Source: Actibacterium sp. XHP0104
GTDB lineage: Bacteria; Pseudomonadota; Alphaproteobacteria; Rhodobacterales; Rhodobacteraceae
Assembly (NCBI RefSeq): GCF_025751515.1
Contig: NZ_JAOWLE010000003.1
Span: 186,001 to 250,000 of the forward strand
Length of the DNA stretch: 64,000 nt
Reading direction: 5' to 3'
The notes beneath the pieces are model-generated. The model saw only the letters and a program-made list of their open reading frames with translations, had not been told where the DNA came from and searched no databases. Below, one piece after another: positions 17,093-26,040 of the stretch (within the stretch, counting starts at the first letter, position 1; each line of letters starts with the position of its first letter). The translations under genes and the position numbers were made by a program.

Positions 17093-19246
17093 TTAGTTCT
17101 GCTCGGCAATCAAAGCCTCGACCGCCAAGAGTGCGCGACTGCCCTGTTCCAGCGTCGCCTGCGCACGCTCCAGCCTCCCTTGCGCGGGCTGATCGGGCGT
17201 CATTGCATGTGCAAGGAATGGGCCAAACCGAGCATCATCCGGCGATGCGGCGGCGCCCCAATCACTAGACATCCAAGCCATGCGTTGCGTGGCCACCAGA
17301 TCACCTGTCAGCGAGTAATACCTGGCGGCATCACGATATTCATGCATCATTTCATAAGCTTGGGCTTGTAGCAACTCGGCGCCCTGCAGCTGGAAGTGGT
17401 TGATGATACGTAGCGCCTCGGTTGGCGCATGCGAAGATAATGCAAGCCGGGCACGGGCCAGGGCGACCTCTGCCGCCTCGGCCCGAGAGACTTGTGACAA
17501 CACCTGCTCGGAACGCTCCAGGAAACCCAGCTGCGCAAAGCGATCGGCGATGGTCAGGCGGGCGGCGTCATTCAGCTTCTCCGCCAGGGGGGGCAGCAAA
17601 AGCTTTTGAACATTTGTCAGAAACTCGACGGGGGGCGCAGATCGGCTGGCCGATATCGCAAGCTCGTTCAGCGAGGCCGTGTCGATCGCCGTATTCTGCG
17701 AAACACGCAGCGCATCAGCGAACCGCCCCGCACGCGCATATCCGATCACGGCGATACGTGCGGCCTGGCGCCCGGCCTCTGTCCCGCGCAGCTGGATCGC
17801 GTAGGCCTCGGCGGCCAGTAGATCCGGCTCGGGCACAGCCTTCCCTTGGTCGAGATACCGATCCAATAGGTTCAGGTGGCTGTCAGAGGCAAGGTTTCCG
17901 GTCGCGTATGACAGCTCCCGTAACGCCTCTTCGCCTTGATCCGACCGCCCAAGGGCAATGTCGGTTTGAGCCTGCGAAAGGCGCATCGTCTCGGTGGGTT
18001 GTGACGTTGTTCGCGACAGAGCATTCTGAAGCTGTTTCGCGACTTCGATCTCATCTCGTGCAATAAAGACGTCGGTCAGAGGCGTGATATGCTGGATACG
18101 CATATGCTGCGGTAGTTCGGAAAATGCCGCGGCCAATGCCCCCGTGGCGACATGGCGTGTTTGCATCTGATCAGGCGCGGACAAAACCGCCCACAAGGCC
18201 ACGCGCCCGTCGCAGGATTCTTGGCCAAGCAACGGATTCGCCAATGCGCCTGGCTGGTTATCTATGATCGCCGCAAGAGCCTGATAAACTGCGGCGGAAG
18301 TCAGTTCTTGCCCATATGTTCGAATGGTTTGGTCAGCCTCTACGCCCATGCCCAAAGCCAGCTGTGCCTGGATCAGCTGTTCGACATCGCGCGCCTCGAC
18401 ACGATCGAATTCGCCCATCAGGGCGCGGCGGGCGGCAGACAGGTTTGCCGTGGGATCACCGGCATCGAACCATGCACTGAAATCAAACAGATGATCAGAA
18501 AAACATTTTAGCCCGACGTCTGTCACAGGCGCGGGTGCGGCCCCCGGATCCGCACGATCAACGCTTGTTTCCAAGGCGACACCGATCGTTGGCGGAGCCG
18601 TCTCACTGGCAATGCCCGGCGCAGCGGGCGGATCTGGTAGTGGCGTGGGTTCGCTGGCTGGGTGGTTCGGGGTAGGGGCCGTGACAAGACCCTGCACCGA
18701 GGCCCGGCCCAGCTCTTGAACCAGCAATTCACGTAATGCCTCGGACAGGTGAAGAGACTCGGTTGAAGGCAGTGGAACGCCCGGCCCGTCTGAAATAGCG
18801 CCGGGCGTCAGTGGCATGTCGAGATGCCGATTGGGCACGGCGATATTGCCGCTGTCGGCCAATAGGGTGACGGTCTGATCGTCGCCATGGTCCTGGCTAG
18901 GGTCGCCAATATCGATGACCAGCTTGTTGGGCGGCAGCAACTGGGTGTCCACAGGGCAGTCGCAGGCCAAGCTCAGAGTGATGCGCCCCGTATCTGTGGT
19001 TACAGACCGCAACCGGGTGCGGGGAATGAAATCGAACACTCTGGTCGCATCGAAAGACAACAGTGCGTCCGAGAAGACGAGGGTAGGCTCCCCATCCGTT
19101 GTTTCAATCTGCCAATCAACACCCGACGGCAGGTCAAGCACGAGGCGGGAAAACTCTGCATGTTCGCCAGAGCGGAGGGGGATAACCTCCGCTAAGGCCT
19201 GACCAACAAAGGCGAAAAGCGCCACGGATGCCAGCAGCCACCTCAT
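17093..19246 (-). CDS. Large periplasmic helical-repeat protein of the motor operon
   Basis: The 717-residue protein has a signal peptide (about 1-19) and then an AMIN-like beta domain (about 25-115; HAEFSRLVLDLPSGVDWQIE and LVIDIGD). A Pro-rich linker follows (about 170-245), then a long TPR-like helical solenoid (about 250-700). It has four cysteines. It overlaps motA by 4 nt and lies two genes after motE. By position and make-up it recalls MotC of rhizobia, a periplasmic protein that works with MotB and needs MotE. No close family is recognised; the MotC analogy is an inference. Confidence 0.6.
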   Translation of the reverse strand: MRWLLASVALFAFVGQALAEVIPLRSGEHAEFSRLVLDLPSGVDWQIETTDGEPTLVFSDALLSFDATRVFDFIPRTRLRSVTTDTGRITLSLACDCPVDTQLLPPNKLVIDIGDPSQDHGDDQTVTLLADSGNIAVPNRHLDMPLTPGAISDGPGVPLPSTESLHLSEALRELLVQELGRASVQGLVTAPTPNHPASEPTPLPDPPAAPGIASETAPPTIGVALETSVDRADPGAAPAPVTDVGLKCFSDHLFDFSAWFDAGDPTANLSAARRALMGEFDRVEARDVEQLIQAQLALGMGVEADQTIRTYGQELTSAAVYQALAAIIDNQPGALANPLLGQESCDGRVALWAVLSAPDQMQTRHVATGALAAAFSELPQHMRIQHITPLTDVFIARDEIEVAKQLQNALSRTTSQPTETMRLSQAQTDIALGRSDQGEEALRELSYATGNLASDSHLNLLDRYLDQGKAVPEPDLLAAEAYAIQLRGTEAGRQAARIAVIGYARAGRFADALRVSQNTAIDTASLNELAISASRSAPPVEFLTNVQKLLLPPLAEKLNDAARLTIADRFAQLGFLERSEQVLSQVSRAEAAEVALARARLALSSHAPTEALRIINHFQLQGAELLQAQAYEMMHEYRDAARYYSLTGDLVATQRMAWMSSDWGAAASPDDARFGPFLAHAMTPDQPAQGRLERAQATLEQGSRALLAVEALIAEQN

Positions 19247-20109
19247 GCCGCGTCCTTGACTGTTTTGATCGCCTCTTCCAGCTCGGCAAAGCTGGGACGG
19301 TTATGGCCCGGCGTGTTCTGGCGCCCGACTTCGATACAGATGTTGGCGGCGTGATTATAGAGGTTCGCCACCAGCACCTCGCGTATCAGCTGATAGAAAT
19401 GACCGTCTTCCTCGACGACCGACTTGACCTTGGCGGCGAACGGCCCGACCAGGCCGTAGGCCAGGAACACCCCCAAAAACGTCCCGACAAGTGCGCCGCC
19501 GATCAACTTGCCCAGAATTTCGGGCGGCTGATCGATAGATCCCATGGTCTTGATCACACCCAGAACGGCCGCGACGATGCCTAGCGCGGGCAGGGCATCG
19601 GCGACGTTCTGCAACGCGTGGCTAGCATGCAGGTTGTGATGCAGGTTGGCTTCCATCCGTTTTTCAAGAACTTCTTCAACCTGATGCGGATCGTCATAGT
19701 TCATCGACGCCGAACGCAATGTATCGCAGATCAGTTCTACTGCCTCGTGATCCGCCAGAATTCGCGGGTATCTGTTGAATATCGAAGAGCTTTCGGGCGC
19801 CTCGATATGTTCCTCAAGGCCGACAGGATTTTGCTTGGCCAGGCGGATCAGTTCGAACAACAGACACAGCAGATCCCTGTAGTCGGCGTGTTTCCATTTC
19901 GGCCCCTTGAATACTTTTCCGACCGCTTTCAGCGTGTGTTTGATTGCGCTCATGTCGTTGCTGATCACGAAAGCCCCGATCGCGGCGCCGCCGATCATGG
20001 TAAATTCGTAGGGCAGCGATGCCAGGATGATACCCAGCTTTCCCCCGGCGGCCATATAGCCGCCAAAGACCATCACAAAGATCACCGCGATACCAATGAT
20101 GCCGATCAT
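19243..20109 (-). CDS. motA: Flagellar stator protein MotA
   Basis: MotA is the ring subunit of the ion-driven stator. The 288-residue protein starts MIGIIGIAVIFVMVFGGYMA and shows four membrane segments. The large cytosolic loop carries charged residues for FliG contact (EEVLEKRMEANLHHNLHASH), and a Pro/Gly motif lies between segments 3 and 4 (ALPALGIVAAVLGVIKTMGS). Partner motB is not adjacent but at 29922-30770. The motA start is 65 nt after motE in the same direction. Confidence 0.97.
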   Translation of the reverse strand: MIGIIGIAVIFVMVFGGYMAAGGKLGIILASLPYEFTMIGGAAIGAFVISNDMSAIKHTLKAVGKVFKGPKWKHADYRDLLCLLFELIRLAKQNPVGLEEHIEAPESSSIFNRYPRILADHEAVELICDTLRSASMNYDDPHQVEEVLEKRMEANLHHNLHASHALQNVADALPALGIVAAVLGVIKTMGSIDQPPEILGKLIGGALVGTFLGVFLAYGLVGPFAAKVKSVVEEDGHFYQLIREVLVANLYNHAANICIEVGRQNTPGHNRPSFAELEEAIKTVKDAA

Positions 20110-20174
20110 CGTATTCCTCGTGCCTGAGTCCCGTTGCGCTGACAGGGTGGCAGGCAGGTCTTAATATTGTCTGT

Positions 20175-20756
20175 TCATTCTGATGCGGCGCGGGCATTTC
20201 GGCCGGCAAGAACCACGCTGATCGAATAGGCGGTTGCCGGATCAAGCGCGGCCATGATCTGGGCCGCGGCGTCGGGGCGCATCATGCCCATGAAACCAGC
20301 GGCAAAGTCGGGCGACATTTGTTCGAACAACCCTGCGGCGTCCTTGGGCTTCATATTCTCATAAACAGCCGTCAGGCGCGCTAGATCGCTTTCGGCCGCT
20401 GTTTCGGCCAGAGCCATGGTCGCGCGCAGGCTTTCCTCGGCGGCGCGCATGTCGGTCAGCCGCTCTTCGATCTCGGCGCGGGCGACGCGCAGCGTATGTT
20501 CGGTTTCGCGCTGGCGGGTTTCGGTCTCGTCGACCCGTTTCTCGCGATCAATCAGCTCTGCCAGGATGGCGTCGGAGATCTCGGGGCTGGCGGGGTCGCA
20601 GGCCAATGGGGGCGGCACGTTATCAACACCCCGGTTCGACACTTCGCGCGCAATGGCATGGCCGGCCGGGCCGCCCAGGCGCACAAGGCCAGACGCCGCC
20701 AGCAACGCAGCAATGACAAACAGCACGCCGCGCCCGGTCTGTTTTCGCCGGCTCAT
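20175..20756 (-). CDS. motE: MotE-like protein (MgtE N-terminal domain type)
   Basis: The 193-residue protein has an N-terminal signal anchor (about 10-30), a coiled coil (about 65-125) and a C-terminal MgtE-N-like domain (YENMKPKDAAGLFEQMSPDF). There is a single cysteine, at residue 53. MotE of Sinorhizobium meliloti is a periplasmic chaperone for MotC that works as a disulfide-linked dimer, as I recall also through Cys53. The gene overlaps the upstream coiled-coil gene by 4 nt and precedes motA, which supports a motor role. Confidence 0.8.
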   Translation of the reverse strand: MSRRKQTGRGVLFVIAALLAASGLVRLGGPAGHAIAREVSNRGVDNVPPPLACDPASPEISDAILAELIDREKRVDETETRQRETEHTLRVARAEIEERLTDMRAAEESLRATMALAETAAESDLARLTAVYENMKPKDAAGLFEQMSPDFAAGFMGMMRPDAAAQIMAALDPATAYSISVVLAGRNARAASE

Positions 20757-21157
20757 CCCGCCACCTCACGCCGCCGGCGCAGGATGAGGGGCGGCTCTTT
20801 CGTTGCGGCAGAGCGCCTGAACGTCGCCGCCTGCGGCTCTGCTTGTGGGGTGGGCGCAGCCGGGGCAGACACCGGCAGGTCATGCAAGGACGCCACCAAA
20901 AGTTCGAGCCGTTGGGCCACCTCTTCGGCACGTCCGGTCAGATCACCCAGGCTTTGACTGGTAGATTGCGCGGTGCCACGCGCGCCCTCGAGCGCCCGCG
21001 TCATGTCATCGACCTGTGCCGACAGAACTGCAATCGCTCCGCCCATTCCCTTTTCCAGGTCATTGAACCGGCGCAAACGGCGCGACAGAACCATGCAATA
21101 AAACGCCGCCCCCAACGCCCCCGCGGCCAGCAAGATATCGGCGATCATCGTCATCAT
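20753..21157 (-). CDS. Membrane-anchored coiled-coil protein of the motor operon (DUF6468-like)
   Basis: The 134-residue protein has one N-terminal membrane segment (about 4-24), a basic stop-transfer patch (SRRLRRFNDLEKG), a coiled coil (about 38-92) and a basic Pro-rich cytosolic tail. This organisation matches small proteins often annotated DUF6468 in alphaproteobacterial flagellar loci. It stands between fliL and motE, overlapping motE by 4 nt, so a role at the basal body or stator is likely. The function is not known. Confidence 0.6.
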   Translation of the reverse strand: MMTMIADILLAAGALGAAFYCMVLSRRLRRFNDLEKGMGGAIAVLSAQVDDMTRALEGARGTAQSTSQSLGDLTGRAEEVAQRLELLVASLHDLPVSAPAAPTPQAEPQAATFRRSAATKEPPLILRRRREVAG

Positions 21158-21165
21158 TCGCTCCT

Positions 21166-21666
21166 TTAATTGAGCACGAATTCGGTTATCAGCAGATCGC
21201 GAACGCGGCCCTCGCCCGTCACGATCTGAATGCGCCGCAGCATCTGCGCGCGCAGACGGATCAGCGCCTGCGGATCTTCGAGGTCACGCACATCGACCGC
21301 CCGCAGATAGCCGTTGAGCACATCCAGAACGCGCGGCACCAGCAGGGTCACGTCATCCTCGTGCTGGGCGGAAACCTCTAGTTGCGCGGCGAATTTCAGG
21401 TGGCGATTCGCGCTGCCCGGACCCAGCGATACGATCAGCGGCTCAAGCGGAACGAACGCCATGCTGCGATCAAGCGGGCCGGCCTGCCCGCTGGCATCCA
21501 CAGCCGAATCTGCGTGGCCACCACCCATCAACATACCGGAATACATGGCAAAAAATCCGCCCGCCCCCAGCGCGATAGCCAACACCAACCCCACGACAAG
21601 CGGCAGTTTGGATTTCTTTTTCGGCGTGTCTTCTGCCTGTTCCTCGAGCTCGGCCATCGGTGTCAT
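21166..21666 (-). CDS. fliL: Flagellar basal-body-associated protein FliL
   Basis: FliL forms a ring around the stator plug region in the inner membrane and supports torque. The protein has a short charged N terminus (EEQAEDTPKKKSKLP), one membrane segment, a Gly/His linker and the C-terminal domain with PLIVSLGPGSANRHLKFAAQ, ending LITEFVLN. I chose the ATG at 21666; an ATG at 21657 and a TTG at 21702 are also in frame, and none has a strong ribosome binding site. It is first in a ten-gene minus unit down to the fliJ-like gene. Confidence 0.9.
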   Translation of the reverse strand: MTPMAELEEQAEDTPKKKSKLPLVVGLVLAIALGAGGFFAMYSGMLMGGGHADSAVDASGQAGPLDRSMAFVPLEPLIVSLGPGSANRHLKFAAQLEVSAQHEDDVTLLVPRVLDVLNGYLRAVDVRDLEDPQALIRLRAQMLRRIQIVTGEGRVRDLLITEFVLN

Positions 21667-21705
21667 CCGGTGATTGACGTTAAAACCTCTATAGCCGCGC
21701 AAGAG

Positions 21706-21720
21706 CTAACCGATTGTTAA
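21706..21720. promoter_or_regulatory. CtrA-like box between fliL and fliF
   Basis: CTAA-N7-TTAA on the plus strand, equal to TTAA-N7-TTAG on the minus strand: one mismatch from the CtrA consensus. It lies 65 nt before fliF and about 40 nt before fliL, so one site could serve two long divergent operons, class II flagellar genes in CtrA-controlled hierarchies. Confidence 0.5.
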
Positions 21721-21785
21721 GACCAATCGGCCAAGAGTGACGAAACGGCCCGGGCAGAACGCCCGCCCTTTTCAGGAGTTTCGTC

Positions 21786-23339
21786 GTGCAACAATTGAGC
21801 GCCCTCTGGTCCGGTCTGCCCCCGAAACGGCGGGTCATCGTGGTTGCGGCGACCGTGGTCATGTTCGTGGCGGTTCTGGCCCTGTCGCGGGCGGCAACCG
21901 CGCCCCAGATGGCACTGCTCTATTCGGGCCTGGATGACGCCGCCGCGGGCGAGGTGGTTCAGGCGCTTGAACAGCGCGGCGTTGCACATGAGGTTCGCGG
22001 CAGCGCGATCTTTGTTGACCGCACCCGGCGCGACACGTTGCGTCTAACCCTGGCCAGCGAGGGCCTGCCGGCCAATAGCGGCGCCGGCTATGAGCTGTTG
22101 GACGGGTTGTCGGGCTTTGGCACCACGTCACAGATGTTCGACGCCGCCTATTGGCGTGCGAAAGAGGGCGAACTGGCCCGCACCATCCTGTCCAGCCCCA
22201 ACATCCAGGCGGCGCGCGTGCATATCGCCAATGCCTCGGGCAGTGCGTTTCGCCGCGAGATCGCCCCGACCGCTGCGGTAACGATCACGACCAACGGCGC
22301 GCCGCTCTCGCCCGCACAGGCGCGCGCGTTGCGGCACCTGATCGCCTCGTCGGTGAACGGGATGCCCCCGGCCAACGTGTCGGTGATCGACAGCGTGGCC
22401 GGGCTGATCACCGATGAAACCGAAACCATCGGCGGGGCTGACAAGGCTGAGACGCTGAAGCGCAACGTCGAACGCCTGCTTGCCGCCCGCATGGGCCCGG
22501 GGCGCGCGGTTGTCGAAGTCACGGTCGACACCGTTACCGAGCGCGAATCGATTGTCGAACGCCGGTTCGACCCCGAGGGACGGGTGGCGATTTCGACGGA
22601 TACCGAAGAACGGTCGACCACCTCGTCGGATAGCGGCGGAAATGCCGTGACCGTGGCCAGCAACCTGCCCGACGGCGCCGCGGGGGGCGACCGGTCGGCC
22701 TCGTCCAACAACAACGAAACCCGCGAGCGGGTGAACTTCGAGGTCTCTGAAACACAGCGTGAGCTGTTGAAAGTGCCCGGCGCGATCAAGCGTATCTCGG
22801 TTGCGGTGCTGATCGACGGTCAGCGCGTGATTGACGACACCGGCACCGAAACCTGGCAGCCCATGCCGCAGGACGAGCTTGATGCGCTTGAGGCGCTGGT
22901 GGCCTCGGCGGTCGGGTTTGATGCGGCGCGGGGCGATGTGATCACACTGCGATCAATGCCGTTCGAACCCCTGCCCCAGCCCGGCATGCCGGCGCAGCCG
23001 GGGCTGCTGGCCGATCTTAACATGATGACCCTTGCGCAGATCGGGGTGCTGTCGGTGACGGCGCTTATCCTTGGCCTGTTTGTCCTGCGCCCGATCCTGA
23101 CCAGCGGCGCATCCGGGTCGGTCGCCTCTCTGCCCGCCCCGGCCCTGTCCGGGGAAATAGATGACGGCGTTTTGCCCGCAGGGGCCATCAACGCGCGGCC
23201 CGCGACCGAGGTCGACGCTGCTCCGCTGGCCCTGCCCTCTGACCCGGTCGAGCGACTGCGCCAGATGATCGAAGACCGGCGCGAAGAGACGTTGCAGATC
23301 CTGCAACATTGGATGGAAGATGAAGAGGAGCCGGTCTGA
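21786..23339 (+). CDS. fliF: MS-ring protein FliF
   Basis: FliF builds the inner-membrane MS ring on which the rest of the motor assembles. The 517-residue protein has membrane segments near residues 18-36 and 415-437, the ring-building region with YELLDGLSGFGTTSQMFDAA and RAKEGELARTI, and a C-terminal acidic helix (MIEDRREETLQILQHWMEDE) that would bind FliG. The start is GTG, preceded by AGGAG at good spacing. It heads the fliF-fliH-fliN-fliP unit; the stop overlaps fliH (TGATG). fliG itself is not in the window. Confidence 0.97.
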   Translation: MQQLSALWSGLPPKRRVIVVAATVVMFVAVLALSRAATAPQMALLYSGLDDAAAGEVVQALEQRGVAHEVRGSAIFVDRTRRDTLRLTLASEGLPANSGAGYELLDGLSGFGTTSQMFDAAYWRAKEGELARTILSSPNIQAARVHIANASGSAFRREIAPTAAVTITTNGAPLSPAQARALRHLIASSVNGMPPANVSVIDSVAGLITDETETIGGADKAETLKRNVERLLAARMGPGRAVVEVTVDTVTERESIVERRFDPEGRVAISTDTEERSTTSSDSGGNAVTVASNLPDGAAGGDRSASSNNNETRERVNFEVSETQRELLKVPGAIKRISVAVLIDGQRVIDDTGTETWQPMPQDELDALEALVASAVGFDAARGDVITLRSMPFEPLPQPGMPAQPGLLADLNMMTLAQIGVLSVTALILGLFVLRPILTSGASGSVASLPAPALSGEIDDGVLPAGAINARPATEVDAAPLALPSDPVERLRQMIEDRREETLQILQHWMEDEEEPV

Positions 23340-23926
23340 TGGCACGCCTCTATGTGCTCGAAGATTTCTCTGCGGCCCCGCACACGGCCGCTCAGGTGGG
23401 CACCCAGGATCGGCTTGCCGCCTATGAAGAGGGCTATGCCGCGGGCTGGGATGACGCCGTAAAGGCCGAAACGAACGCGCAATCGCGCATCGGGGCGGAT
23501 TTCGCCAAATCGCTGCAAGACATGTCGTTCACCTATCACGAGGCGCGGGCGCATGTCCTGTCTGCGGTCGGCCCCTTGCTGGAAATGATGGCAGAGCAGG
23601 TTTTGCCCGAGATGGCACAACAGGGGTTTGCCCAAACCGTGCTCGAAGAGGCGCGCAAGGCAATCGACCACGCCGCCGATACGCCATTGGAAATCATCAT
23701 CAACCCCGAGAACCGGGCCTCGGTCGAGGCCCTTCTTGGCGATGACCCCGCCCTGCCGCTGACGGTTTCCGACGAACCCAGCCTTGGCCCCGGACAGGCC
23801 TATCTGCGCACTGGATCCCATGAAAGCCAGATCGACATCGGCGCGGTCACTCAGGGTATTCGCGACGCGGTTCAGGGCTTCTTGGGGGCACAAGACACAA
23901 TGAGGTATCAAAATGGATCAAGCTGA
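23339..23926 (+). CDS. fliH: FliH-like export ATPase regulator
   Basis: FliH binds and restrains FliI and links it to FliN at the C ring. The 195-residue protein begins with a short segment ARLYVLEDF, has a helical middle with the pattern AAYEEGYAAGWDDAVKAE (a Gly-spaced helix typical of FliH), and a C-terminal domain with AADTPLEIIINPENRASVEA. Overall similarity in this family is low, so context between fliF and fliN carries much of the assignment. It overlaps fliN by 14 nt. Confidence 0.85.
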   Translation: MARLYVLEDFSAAPHTAAQVGTQDRLAAYEEGYAAGWDDAVKAETNAQSRIGADFAKSLQDMSFTYHEARAHVLSAVGPLLEMMAEQVLPEMAQQGFAQTVLEEARKAIDHAADTPLEIIINPENRASVEALLGDDPALPLTVSDEPSLGPGQAYLRTGSHESQIDIGAVTQGIRDAVQGFLGAQDTMRYQNGSS

Positions 23927-24179
23927 GAACCCGCTTTCGAATCTGCCGCTGGAAATCACCGTGTCGGTCGGCCATGCCCGCCCTTCGATCCGCGAGGTTC
24001 TGGATCTGTCCAAGGGCGTGATCCTGTCACTTGATCGCAGCGTCAATGACCCGGTCGAGCTGTATATCGGCGACCGCTTGTTCGCCCGGGGCGAGTTGCA
24101 AGAGCTCGATGGCGATCAGAAAGGTCAGCTGGGCGTCTGCCTGACCGAAGTCATTGATCTGCGCAAAAATAGTCTCTGA
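23913..24179 (+). CDS. fliN: C-ring switch protein FliN
   Basis: FliN is a small subunit at the base of the C ring and binds the export ATPase complex. The 88-residue protein is essentially one SpoA domain: NLPLEITVSVGHARPSIREV, then VNDPVELYIGDRLFARGELQ. It lacks the long N-terminal extension of some FliN proteins. fliM and fliG, the other C-ring genes, are not in this window. Confidence 0.95.
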   Translation: MDQAENPLSNLPLEITVSVGHARPSIREVLDLSKGVILSLDRSVNDPVELYIGDRLFARGELQELDGDQKGQLGVCLTEVIDLRKNSL

Positions 24180-24181
24180 CA

Positions 24182-24910
24182 ATGTGCAAAATGCTTGTTT
24201 CGATTGCCGTCATGGCGACCCTGATCGCCCTGCCTGCCCATGCACAAGAGTTGTCAATCTCGCTGGGCGATACGGAATCCCTGGCCGGGCGCACAGTGCA
24301 GATGATTGCCCTGATCACGCTGCTTAGCCTGGTGCCCGGGCTGGCGATCATGGTGACCTGCTTTCCGTTCATCGTCACGGTTCTGGCTATCTTGCGCCAG
24401 GCAATCGGGCTGCAACAATCGCCGCCAAACATGCTCATCGTCAGCTTGGCATTGTTCCTGACCTATTTCGTCATGGAACCCACATTTACCCGCGCCTGGG
24501 ACATGGGCGTTGCGCCGTTGAACGCCAATGAGATCAGCCTGGAAGAGGCATTTCAGCGTGGAATAGAGCCTTTTCGCGAGTTCATGAGCAGCCGCACCAA
24601 CCCCGAAACCCTGGCCCGCATGTCCGCCCTGCGTGACATCGACCCCGCCACCGCCGATCCCAAGGCCGTGCCGCTGTCGGTTTTGGTGCCTTCATTCCTG
24701 CTTAGCGAGATCACCCGCGCCTTCGAGATCGGCTTTATGATCTATCTGCCGTTCTTGATCATCGATCTGGTCGTCGCGGCAATCCTGATGTCGATGGGGA
24801 TGATGATGGTGCCGCCCGCGGTGGTTTCGATGCCGTTCAAGCTGGCATTCTTTGTGGTCGCTGATGGCTGGACGCTGTTGTCCGAGGCCCTCGTGCGCGG
24901 GTATTTCTAG
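24182..24910 (+). CDS. fliP: Flagellar export gate protein FliP
   Basis: FliP is the main subunit of the export channel. The 242-residue precursor has a cleavable signal (MCKMLVSIAVMATLIALPAHA), as known for FliP, and then four membrane segments. The family motifs FIVTVLAILRQAIGLQQSPP and PFLIIDLVVAAILMSMGMMM are both clear. It follows fliN by 2 nt and closes the fliF operon in front of a hairpin. Confidence 0.97.
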   Translation: MCKMLVSIAVMATLIALPAHAQELSISLGDTESLAGRTVQMIALITLLSLVPGLAIMVTCFPFIVTVLAILRQAIGLQQSPPNMLIVSLALFLTYFVMEPTFTRAWDMGVAPLNANEISLEEAFQRGIEPFREFMSSRTNPETLARMSALRDIDPATADPKAVPLSVLVPSFLLSEITRAFEIGFMIYLPFLIIDLVVAAILMSMGMMMVPPAVVSMPFKLAFFVVADGWTLLSEALVRGYF

Positions 24911-24925
24911 GGGCCGGTTGGCCCC
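24910..24925. terminator. Hairpin between convergent fliP and flgI
   Basis: A perfect 6-bp GC stem, GGGGCC-GGTT-GGCCCC, starts at the fliP stop codon and lies 11 nt from the flgI stop. It could serve both converging units. There is no long T run, so it may depend on Rho. Confidence 0.55.
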
Positions 24926-24936
24926 AATATTCGTCT

Positions 24937-26040
24937 CTAACGCACCACAAACTCGGCATGCAGAGCACCTGCGGCCTTGATGCTTTTCAATATATCAATC
25001 ATGTCGCGCGGCGCGACGCCCAGGGCATTCAGCCCGGCCACGACCTCGGACAGGTCGGCGCCTTCGGCAATCTCGGCCATGCCATGGCCGGCGTCCTCAT
25101 CCAGGCTGGCGGTGGTTCGGGGCACCACAATCGTTTCACCCCGCGCAAACGGGTTGGGCTGCACGACCAGCGGTTGTTCCTCGATGCGCAGGGTCAGGCC
25201 GCCCTGGCTGACCGCAACGCGCGAGATCCGCACATCCGCCCCCATGACGATGGTGCCCGACCGCTGATCAACAACGACGCGGGCCTTGCGCTGAGGCTCG
25301 ATCCGGATGTTTTCCAGCTTGCCGATCGCATGTGCGACCGAGGCTGTGCGCGTCGCCTTGATATCCAACTCGACCGTGCCAGCATCAATCATCCGCGCGA
25401 CCGACCGGCCAAAATGGGCGTTGATGCCGCTCTCGATACGTTCGGCCGTGGTGAAATCAGGGGTACGCAGCGCCAGACGCAGCCGGGTTAGAGACGCAAA
25501 ATCAAACTCTACCTCGCGTTCGACGCGGGCGCCGGCCGGGATCACGCCCGAGGTTGGCACACCCTTGGTCACACTGCTGCCGTCACCTTCGGCACTGACG
25601 CCACCGGCAATGACAGATCCCTGGCCAACGGCATAGATCTGACCATCGGCGGCAGTCAGCGGCGTCATGATCAACGTACCGCCCAGCAGGCTCTTGGCGT
25701 CACCGATCGCCGACACAGTGACATCAACCTGCGAGCCCGCGCGGGAAAACGGCGGCAGGGTGGCGGTGACGAACACCGCCGCCACGTTCTTGGGGCGGAA
25801 CTGTTCGCCGGTCACGTTGACGCCCAGACGTTCCAGCAGATTCGACATGATTTCCTCGGTGAAGGGCGCGTTTCGAATACCGTCTCCGGTGCCGTTCAGC
25901 CCCACCACCAGGCCATACCCGACCAGATCGTTGCCACGCACGCCGTCGAATTCGACCAGATCTTTGATACGCACGGGCGTAGCCGCAGCGATCGAGGCGC
26001 AGAGAGAGAAAATCGCCGCAAAAGCAATCAGATGTTTCAT
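24937..26040 (-). CDS. flgI: P-ring protein FlgI
   Basis: FlgI forms the periplasmic P ring around the distal rod. The 367-residue precursor has a signal peptide (about 1-20) and the highly conserved start VRIKDLVEFDGVRGNDLVGY, then GLVVGLNGTGDG. The middle contains VTVSAIGDAKSLLGGTLIMT. Length and motifs match the family throughout. It is the last gene of the flgE-flgK-flgL-flgI unit and overlaps flgL by 4 nt. Its chaperone FlgA is encoded at 10415-10843. Confidence 0.97.
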   Translation of the reverse strand: MKHLIAFAAIFSLCASIAAATPVRIKDLVEFDGVRGNDLVGYGLVVGLNGTGDGIRNAPFTEEIMSNLLERLGVNVTGEQFRPKNVAAVFVTATLPPFSRAGSQVDVTVSAIGDAKSLLGGTLIMTPLTAADGQIYAVGQGSVIAGGVSAEGDGSSVTKGVPTSGVIPAGARVEREVEFDFASLTRLRLALRTPDFTTAERIESGINAHFGRSVARMIDAGTVELDIKATRTASVAHAIGKLENIRIEPQRKARVVVDQRSGTIVMGADVRISRVAVSQGGLTLRIEEQPLVVQPNPFARGETIVVPRTTASLDEDAGHGMAEIAEGADLSEVVAGLNALGVAPRDMIDILKSIKAAGALHAEFVVR

